A program made the translations under genes and the position numbers. From Pararheinheimera marina (GTDB taxonomy: Bacteria > Pseudomonadota > Gammaproteobacteria > Enterobacterales > Alteromonadaceae), in assembly GCF_042654345.1 (NCBI RefSeq), contig NZ_JBHSGB010000006.1, positions 62,001 to 126,000 on the forward strand: DNA of 64,000 nucleotides. Reading direction: 5' to 3'. Positions 58,555-64,000 of this stretch are shown here, piece after piece. A model generated the notes under the pieces. It searched no databases, was not told the origin of the DNA, and saw only the letters and a program-made list of their open reading frames with translations. Within the stretch, counting starts at the first letter, position 1, and every line of letters starts with the position of its first letter.

Positions 58555-59448
58555 ATGAAAAAGTTTCGTCTTTATTTTGAAGAGCATAACCGTGGCCCGC
58601 TGACTCAGCTCTGGCTGCAGTTTCAGCGCCAGCACAGTGCTATGTTCGGCCTGGTGTTGTTTGTGTTTTTTCTGGCTCTGGTGTTGCTTGCTCCTGTGCT
58701 GAGCCCCCATGACCCCTATCTGCAGAACCCGGACTTGCTGCTGCTGGCACCGTCCTGGAGCGAAGCTGGCCTGGTCAGCTATGCCTTTGGCACCGACGAT
58801 TTGGGTCGCGATATTATGTCGCGTCTGATCACCGGTGCCGTCTACACCTTTGGTCTTTCTATTGTCGCCGTTTTAATGGCTCTGCTGCTAGGGCTGGCGC
58901 TTGGCATGATGGCCGGCATGAGTAAAGGCGTGAAGTCCAGTGTGTTTAACCATTTACTTGATTTGGCCCTGACCATCCCGTCGCTATTACTGGCCATACT
59001 GATAGTGGCGGTGCTGGGCCCTGGCTTATGGAATACAACCTGGGCCATCGTTTTGGCCCTGTTGCCTCAATTTGTGCATGGCATCCGCAACAGCATTCAG
59101 GAAGCACTGAAGCAGGATTATGTGGTGGCCTACCGGCTGGACGGCGCCAATAACTGGCAGGTACTGCGCCATGCCGTACTGCCGAATATTTGGGAACCTG
59201 TCACTCTGATGTCCAGTATGGCGTTATCAACCGCCATGCTGGATATAGCAGCCTTAGGCTTTTTGGGCTTAGGTGCGCAGGCTCCGACCGCTGAATGGGG
59301 TGCCATGATAGCGGATGCGCTGGATTTGATTTATCTGGCCCCTTGGGCCATCGCCCTTCCCGGCATGCTGCTCTTTGCGGCCGTGCTGTCAGTCAATCTG
59401 GTGGGTGACGGTTTGCGTACAGCCATTAAAAAACGGCGGGAGAGCTGA
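58555..59448 (+). CDS. sapC: Sap transporter permease SapC
   Basis: 297 residues, DppC/OppC-type permease. Helix FGLVLFVFFLALVLLAPVLS, then GTDDLGRDIMSRLITGAVYT, and the cytoplasmic ATPase-contact segment KQDYVVAYRLDGANNWQVLR. Last base overlaps sapD. In enteric bacteria the system has been linked to antimicrobial-peptide resistance, potassium uptake and putrescine export; which applies here is not known. Confidence 0.93.
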   Translation: MKKFRLYFEEHNRGPLTQLWLQFQRQHSAMFGLVLFVFFLALVLLAPVLSPHDPYLQNPDLLLLAPSWSEAGLVSYAFGTDDLGRDIMSRLITGAVYTFGLSIVAVLMALLLGLALGMMAGMSKGVKSSVFNHLLDLALTIPSLLLAILIVAVLGPGLWNTTWAIVLALLPQFVHGIRNSIQEALKQDYVVAYRLDGANNWQVLRHAVLPNIWEPVTLMSSMALSTAMLDIAALGFLGLGAQAPTAEWGAMIADALDLIYLAPWAIALPGMLLFAAVLSVNLVGDGLRTAIKKRRES

Positions 59449-60440
59449 TGATTCTGCTTGATATCAAAAACCTGACCATCGAACTGGAAACAGCGGATGG
59501 GTTGATTCGCGCTGTTGATCGGGTAAATCTGACGCTGAAAGAAGGCGAAATCCGTGGCCTGGTTGGCGAATCCGGCTCAGGTAAAAGCTTGATTGCCAAA
59601 GCCATAGTCGGTGTGCTGAATAAACGCTGGCGCATCACGGCGGACCGCTTCAGTTGGCAAGGCCAGGATCTCTTGCGCCTGCCCTACCAGGAGCAACGCA
59701 GCATTATCGGCCGTGATATCGCGATGATTTACCAGGAGCCCAGCCGTAGCATGGATCCGACCTCGCCGATTCTGGACCAGCTGACCGAATCTATTCCGGA
59801 TGGCGAACTGGAAAGTCGCTGGTTTGGCCGGCCTTTTGAGCGTCGAAAAAAAGCAGCGGCTTTGCTGCACAAAGTAGGGATCCGCGACCACCAGGCTATT
59901 TTTCAGTCTTACCCTTATCAATTGTCTGAAGGGGTTTGCCAGAAAATATCCATCGCGATGGCCATTGCGAAAAAACCCAAATTATTGATTGCCGATGAAC
60001 CGACCACAGCACTGGAAAGTACCACACAGGCCCAGTTGTTCCGCTTACTGGCAAGCTTCAATCAGCTCAAAGGAATGTCCATTCTGCTGATCAGCCACGA
60101 GCTTGAAACCGTCGCCCGCACCACAGACACCATGAGCGTGTTGTATTGCGGCCAGTTGGTTGAAGCCGGGGAAACGGAAGCCATACTTTCCAGACCTATG
60201 CACCCCTATACTCATGCGCTGATTAAAAGTGTGCCCGAGTTCCAGCCTGAACTGCAAAGCAAACAGGCCTTGTATGCCTTGCCTGGCAGTATCCCGACTC
60301 TGCAGCATCTGCCGATCGGCTGTCGCCTGGGGCCACGTTGTCCGAATGCCCGCAAAGAATGTGTAAAAACCCCATTGCTGGACCGTCAGCAAAACCATTT
60401 CTACAGCTGTCATTTTCCGTTAGGGGGTAAAAAAGCATGA
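59448..60440 (+). CDS. sapD: Sap transporter ATP-binding protein SapD
   Basis: 330 residues. Walker A GESGSGKSLIAK, Walker B LLIADEPTTALE, and the C-terminal oligopeptide-type extension LPIGCRLGPRCPNARKECVK. The signature motif reads LSEGVCQKISIAMA instead of LSGGQ, as is usual in SapD. Overlaps sapF by 4 nt. Confidence 0.94.
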   Translation: MILLDIKNLTIELETADGLIRAVDRVNLTLKEGEIRGLVGESGSGKSLIAKAIVGVLNKRWRITADRFSWQGQDLLRLPYQEQRSIIGRDIAMIYQEPSRSMDPTSPILDQLTESIPDGELESRWFGRPFERRKKAAALLHKVGIRDHQAIFQSYPYQLSEGVCQKISIAMAIAKKPKLLIADEPTTALESTTQAQLFRLLASFNQLKGMSILLISHELETVARTTDTMSVLYCGQLVEAGETEAILSRPMHPYTHALIKSVPEFQPELQSKQALYALPGSIPTLQHLPIGCRLGPRCPNARKECVKTPLLDRQQNHFYSCHFPLGGKKA

Positions 60441-61207
60441 AACCTCTGTTACTGGAAGTGCGGCAACTCTCAAAAAGCTATCAGAGAGCTCAGGGGGTAT
60501 TTGGCCATAAAAAAGTCCAGGCCTTGTCCCACGTCAGCTTTACCCTGGAAGCAGGCCAGACTCTGGCGATAGTCGGTGAAACAGGTTCAGGTAAAAGTAC
60601 GCTGGCCAAATTACTGATTGGAATTGAAAGCCCGGATCAGGGCGAAATACTGCTGGAAGGTCAGGCCATCCAAATCACTGATTTCAAAGACTACAATCAG
60701 GTGATCCGTTATATCTTCCAGGACCCTGCCCGTTCGTTGAACCCGCATCAGAAAATTGGCCAGATGCTGCAGGATGTGCTGCGTTACAGCTCTTCACTGC
60801 CTGCAGAGGAGCATCAGGCCAAAATACGCCTGACCTTGCGCCAGGTAGGCCTGATGGACGAACATGCCGATTACTACCCTCATATGTTCTCTGGTGGCCA
60901 ATTACAGCGTGTGGCGCTGGCCAGAGCCCTTATTCTCGACCCTAAGCTGTTGATCCTGGATGAAGCACTGACGGCCATGGACCCGTCGTTACGGGCGCAA
61001 ATCGTCAACCTGCTGCTGGAGCTGCAAAAACAACAAGGTTTGGCTTATTTGCTGATCACCAACCATTTACGCTTGGTACGACACATTGCCGACAAGATGT
61101 TGGTTCTGCATCAGGGCAATGCACTGGATTATGGTGATACCGCCGCAGTGTTTGCCGATCCACAGTTTGACTACAGCAAAAAACTGATCAGCAGCGCGAT
61201 GAGTTAA
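60437..61207 (+). CDS. sapF: Sap transporter ATP-binding protein SapF
   Basis: 256 residues. Walker A GETGSGKSTLAK, signature FSGGQLQRVALARAL, Walker B LLILDEALTAMDPSL. It carries the canonical signature, so the SapD/SapF pair has one standard and one divergent motif. TAA stop at 61205. The frame stays open for another ~230 nt beyond this stop, through all four 48-bp repeats and the terminator. Last gene of the pspF-sapABCDF run. Confidence 0.94.
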   Translation: MKPLLLEVRQLSKSYQRAQGVFGHKKVQALSHVSFTLEAGQTLAIVGETGSGKSTLAKLLIGIESPDQGEILLEGQAIQITDFKDYNQVIRYIFQDPARSLNPHQKIGQMLQDVLRYSSSLPAEEHQAKIRLTLRQVGLMDEHADYYPHMFSGGQLQRVALARALILDPKLLILDEALTAMDPSLRAQIVNLLLELQKQQGLAYLLITNHLRLVRHIADKMLVLHQGNALDYGDTAAVFADPQFDYSKKLISSAMS

Positions 61208-61213
61208 GGCGTT

Positions 61214-61404
61214 GCCGTTGATTGCTCCTGCATAAACAGCATACCGTACGTCCTGTCCATCGCCGTTAATTGCTCCTGCATAAACGGCATACCGTACGTC
61301 CTGTACATCGCCGTTAATTGCTCCTGCATAAACGGCATACCGTACGTCCTGTACATCGCCGTTAATTGCTCCTGCATAAACAGCATACCGTACGTCCTGT
61401 ACAT
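61214..61404. repeat. Four tandem 48-bp repeats between sapF and ppiD
   Basis: Copies start at 61214, 61262, 61310 and 61358; the last ends one base short at 61404. Copies 2 and 3 are identical, while 1 and 4 differ at few positions (for example AAACAGC for AAACGGC). Each unit has the inverted repeat GCCGTT/AACGGC (15-nt spacer) and GTAC-N5-GTAC. As 48 is a multiple of three, three of the six frames have no stop codon across all four copies: one on the plus strand, in the frame of sapF, and two on the minus strand (16-residue unit MYRTYGMPFMQEQLTA in one). No ribosome-binding site or promoter marks a gene, so I call it a repeat. Confidence 0.9.
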
Positions 61405-61435
61405 AAAAAAACCGGCGCTTGGGCGCCGGTTTTTT
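61405..61435. terminator. Bidirectional terminator between sapF and ppiD
   Basis: AAAAAA, ACCGGCGC, loop TTGG, GCGCCGGT, TTTTT. A strong intrinsic terminator in both directions, directly after the repeats. Confidence 0.9.
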
Positions 61436-61448
61436 ATCACAACGTCTG

Positions 61449-63365
61449 TTATTGTTCGTCGCTGCTCGCGACTTCCAGGCTACGTACAATTTGCGCTTTG
61501 GCTTTTAACGCTGCGATCACTGCGGCATAGCTTTGCTGTGCTTTCTGCTGGCCAAACTGCTCCAGATCTTCTTTTGAAGGTGTCGCAGTCACCTCAACAT
61601 TCGTCACTTTCGTCACGGCCAGCACCACTGAATCGCCAGCAACTGTGGTCAGTGAACCATAAGAGACTGCAGCCTGCTCAGACGGCTTCGCCAGTTCAAA
61701 AGCCTTAGTACGGATATCAGCATCCAGGTCGCCACCAAAACGTGGTACTGCAGTTTTGCTTTCTACAGTCAGCTGATGCTGTTGCGCAACGGCATCCATA
61801 GAACCACCCGCTTGCAGGGCTGCCAGCAGCTCCGCGGCCTGAGCCTGAGCCATCTCTTCCGTCTTCTGACTTACTACAGCGGTACGGACTTGCTCTTTGA
61901 CTTCATCAAAGCCTTTGGTTTTTTCTGGCTGATGCGCGCTGATCCGGGCAACCAGCACCTGGTCGGCCGAAACTTCCAGCACATCACTGTTCACACCACC
62001 GGCAATAAACTCTTCAGAGAACAGTGTGCTGACCACTGCAGGTGCATTCAGCGGAGCTGGTGCAGAGCCCTGAGTAAAAGCCGGCACTGATTCCACTTTG
62101 CCACCTATAGCTTCTGCAGCTTCTTGCAGCGAATCAGCAATCTCGAAGCTCTTTTCGCCTAACGCCTGTTGCAGTTCAATAAACTTCTCTGCGGCCTTCT
62201 GATCTTTCAGCTCAGTAGCAATCTGCGTTTTCACGTCAGCAAAGTCTTTGGTCTGAGAAGCTTCAATCGCGGTCAGTTTAATCAAGTGGTAACCAAACTC
62301 AGTTTTTACCACAGGGCTGACATCGCCCACTTGCTTCAGTGCAAAGGCGGCTTTCTCAAACTCAGGGTCCATCACACCGGCTTCAATAAAGTCCAAATCA
62401 CCACCGTTCTCTGCAGAGAAGGTGTCGCTGGATTCTTTTTTCGCCAATTCAGCAAAGTCAGCACCTTGTGCCAGCTGCGCAGCCAGGGCTTCAGCTTTGG
62501 TTTTGATCTCTGCGTTATCCTCAGCAGATTCCAGCAGGATATGCGACACACGGCGGCGTTCATCCGTTTTGTAACGATTTAAGTTGGCATCGTAATACGC
62601 CTGCAGGTCGGCATCAGAAACTTCGATACCCGCTGCATTGTCCGCTTTATTTAACTGCACATAATCCACAGCCACGGTTTCTGGCGAAACAAACTGATTC
62701 AGGTTGGTCTGGTAATAGTCCTGCAGCATCTGTTCCGTGACTTCAACTTTATCAGCAAAGCTGGCCGCTTTAACCTGCAGATACTGCACATCACGGGTTT
62801 GCTGTTGTAATTGGGCCAGGAGAGTTAATTCAGACTCGGTGGCAAACTCGCTCGATACCAGGCTGCTCACCAGCTGATTACGTGACATTTGACCACGCAG
62901 GTAATCACGGAACTGGTTTGGCTCGTAGCCGTTTTGGCGTAATAACGCCAGGTAGCGGTCGTTGTTAAACACGCCGTCTACCTGAAACTCGGTCATTGCC
63001 AGAATGGTTTCTCGCACTTGCTGATCACTGACCATCAGATTTAAATCGGTCATCAACTGCTTTTGCAGTTTTTCATCGATCAGCTTCTCCAATACCTGGC
63101 TGCGGAAGCTGTTCATGTAGTTAGTGTCGCTGGCCAGGCTGCTGAACATATCACCAAACTGCTGCTGCATCCGGTTACGTTCGTTCTGCAACGCCGTATC
63201 AAATTCTGCTTTTGTAATGTCTTCGCCGTTTACCACAGCAACCACAGGCTCTTTGGTGTTACCCAGATAGCTGCCAACCCCGGCTAATGCAAAGGTCAGG
63301 ATCACAAAACCAAGGATCACCTTGGCGATCATCCCCTGAGAACCTTCTCTGATCTTCTCTAACAT
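61449..63365 (-). CDS. ppiD: Periplasmic folding chaperone / peptidyl-prolyl isomerase PpiD
   Basis: 638 residues, full length. Starts MLEKIREGSQGMIAKVILGF with one membrane anchor (AKVILGFVILTFALAGVGSYL, shown in part), then a SurA-like N-terminal chaperone region (VNGEDITKAEFDTALQNERN), a parvulin domain at about 265-365 (RRVSHILLESAEDN, FSAENGGDLDFIEAGVMDPE, VKTEFGYHLIKLT), and a long C-terminal domain. It sits in the inner membrane facing the periplasm, near the Sec translocon. The hupB-ppiD order is that of E. coli. Confidence 0.96.
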   Translation of the reverse strand: MLEKIREGSQGMIAKVILGFVILTFALAGVGSYLGNTKEPVVAVVNGEDITKAEFDTALQNERNRMQQQFGDMFSSLASDTNYMNSFRSQVLEKLIDEKLQKQLMTDLNLMVSDQQVRETILAMTEFQVDGVFNNDRYLALLRQNGYEPNQFRDYLRGQMSRNQLVSSLVSSEFATESELTLLAQLQQQTRDVQYLQVKAASFADKVEVTEQMLQDYYQTNLNQFVSPETVAVDYVQLNKADNAAGIEVSDADLQAYYDANLNRYKTDERRRVSHILLESAEDNAEIKTKAEALAAQLAQGADFAELAKKESSDTFSAENGGDLDFIEAGVMDPEFEKAAFALKQVGDVSPVVKTEFGYHLIKLTAIEASQTKDFADVKTQIATELKDQKAAEKFIELQQALGEKSFEIADSLQEAAEAIGGKVESVPAFTQGSAPAPLNAPAVVSTLFSEEFIAGGVNSDVLEVSADQVLVARISAHQPEKTKGFDEVKEQVRTAVVSQKTEEMAQAQAAELLAALQAGGSMDAVAQQHQLTVESKTAVPRFGGDLDADIRTKAFELAKPSEQAAVSYGSLTTVAGDSVVLAVTKVTNVEVTATPSKEDLEQFGQQKAQQSYAAVIAALKAKAQIVRSLEVASSDEQ

Positions 63366-63400
63366 GCTGTCTACGTCTCTTTTGCCAACAATGTGGTATT

Positions 63401-63430
63401 AAAAAAAAAGCGCATCTTAGCAGATACGCC
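63401..63430 (-). terminator. Intrinsic terminator of hupB
   Basis: GCGCATCT (63410-63417), loop TAGC, AGATACGC (63422-63429, one wobble pair); on the minus strand it is followed by nine T. Confidence 0.8.
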
Positions 63431-63516
63431 TTTTTCATTAAAGCTGCGGCAACGTCAGGCTTGGTGCTATCTGCGCCACGGCTTTTCCCCAACCGGTTGA
63501 CCAGTCGGGGTCTTGA

Positions 63517-63789
63517 TTAGTTCACGCTGTCTTTTAATGCTTTACCAGGCTTGAACGAAGGGATCTTCGCAGAAGCGATCTGGATAGTTGCACCAGTTTG
63601 TGGGTTGCGGCCTGAACGTGCGGCGCGCTCGCGAACGGCAAAAGTGCCGAAACCAACTAAGGCTACTGAGTCACCTTCTTTCAGAGCTTGCGTCACTGCG
63701 TCGATGAACGCGTCCAGTGAACGACCAGCTGCCGCTTTAGAAATGTCTGCACCAGCAGCGATTTTGTCGATAAGTTGAGACTTGTTCAC
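63517..63789 (-). CDS. hupB: DNA-binding protein HU-beta
   Basis: 90 residues from GTG 63789, the exact HU length; a frame starting 12 codons earlier is rejected. VNKSQLIDKIAAGADISKAA, the arm GRNPQTGATIQIASAKIPSF with the conserved proline, and KPGKALKDSVN are typical of HupB. Histone-like dimer that bends DNA. GGGG lies 8-11 nt upstream. lon is expected just beyond the right edge. Confidence 0.95.
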   Translation of the reverse strand: MNKSQLIDKIAAGADISKAAAGRSLDAFIDAVTQALKEGDSVALVGFGTFAVRERAARSGRNPQTGATIQIASAKIPSFKPGKALKDSVN

Positions 63790-63861
63790 AATATCATCCC
63801 CTTCAATTGTTATTATTTTCAACAACTACCAAAAATTACTTTGTTGTGTAGTGGCGCACTT

Positions 63862-63890
63862 GTTATATCAAGCCTGATTTGGGCTTGCAA
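63862..63890 (-). promoter_or_regulatory. Sigma-70 promoter of hupB
   Basis: On the minus strand TTGCAA (63890-63885), 17-nt spacer, TATAAC (63867-63862), about 70 nt before the GTG start. Between this and the right edge is a hairpin (GCCTTGT/ACAAGGC, 63933-63949) that may be the terminator of the gene upstream; nothing else is seen there. Confidence 0.55.
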
Positions 63891-64000
63891 GCACAAAACG
63901 CTGCCCCACAAAAACTTTTTGTCTGGCTGCAAGCCTTGTCTGACAAGGCCTGCAGCGAAACTGACCATAACTTAACACACAAAAAGCGTTTGAAAAGCCC

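Noticed and set aside
61214..61404. CRISPR array
   Set aside because: The units are contiguous with no spacers, and no cas genes are present.
61067..61489. Minus-strand frames encoding 16-residue repeats
   Set aside because: They overlap sapF, the terminator and ppiD, lack start signals, and follow simply from a 48-bp unit being a multiple of three; kept as a repeat, not a gene.
63933..63949. Terminator of the gene right of the window
   Set aside because: The 7-bp hairpin has no clean T-run and the upstream gene is not visible, so it is only mentioned with the hupB promoter.

Overview
The window is a stretch of a gammaproteobacterial chromosome. Gene order and content (pomAB next to xseB-ispA-dxs; nrdR-ribD-ribE-ribBX-ribH-nusB-thiL-pgpA; TyrR with a phenylalanine/tyrosine degradation set; pspABC/pspF linked to sapABCDF; hupB-ppiD) suggest an Alteromonadales-like marine or freshwater bacterium. 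A Rheinheimera/Alishewanella-type genome is my best guess, from synteny only. I saw no rRNA, tRNA, CRISPR array, prophage or defence island. Most of the window is ordinary core genome, and the novelty lies in small non-coding elements and regulatory sites.

Layout. 1-2450: the end of an RND efflux permease and a solute-binding protein facing it, separated by a short IS4-type miniature transposon that broke their shared terminator. 2527-8919: a vitamin B12 uptake and cobinamide salvage operon (btuD, btuC, cobT, cobS, cobU, cobC, btuR, btuF) behind a cobalamin riboswitch. 8935-9843: an array of terminator-like hairpins, then a sigma-28 (FliA)-type promoter in front of a DUF5610 gene. 9847-13847: a lipoprotein/PH-domain pair, msrA, a large REP-like palindrome, and btuB with its own cobalamin riboswitch and a candidate MetJ site. 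13894-18991: yajQ, a VanZ-like gene, panE, thiI, and the sodium-type flagellar stator genes pomAB. 19181-25254: xseB-ispA-dxs and a large membrane sensor with a degenerate GGDEF domain. 25277-32398: the riboflavin/thiamine/one-carbon run (pgpA to glyA on the minus strand). 32558-42346: SOS-controlled dinB, a cold-shock gene, a DEAD-box helicase, a set of small housekeeping genes, gloB and mltD. 42394-50763: phenylalanine/tyrosine degradation (maiA, fahA, hmgA, hppD, tyrR, phhB, phhA) and methionine gamma-lyase. 50919-61207: envelope stress genes ycjFX, pspCBA, pspF and the sapABCDF transporter. 61214-61404: four tandem 48-bp repeats. 61449-63890: ppiD and hupB.

How the genes work together. 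BtuB, BtuF, BtuC and BtuD bring corrinoids in, and BtuR/CobU/CobS/CobT/CobC finish them into adenosylcobalamin; both transcription units carry B12 riboswitches. PhhA/PhhB, HppD, HmgA, MaiA and FahA convert phenylalanine to fumarate and acetoacetate; the required aminotransferase is not in the window. RibD, RibE, RibBX and RibH make riboflavin, but the GTP cyclohydrolase II half of RibBX lacks its catalytic motifs, so another enzyme must supply that step. Psp, YcjXF and Sap form an envelope-maintenance block in which pspF and sapA overlap by 4 nt.

The observations most worth a second look are the IS4-type mini-element, the 48-bp repeats that stay open in the sapF frame, the FliA promoter of the DUF5610 gene, candidate MetJ operators at glyA and btuB, the degenerate GGDEF domain with an intact I-site, and intrinsic terminators whose T-runs abut start signals inside operons.
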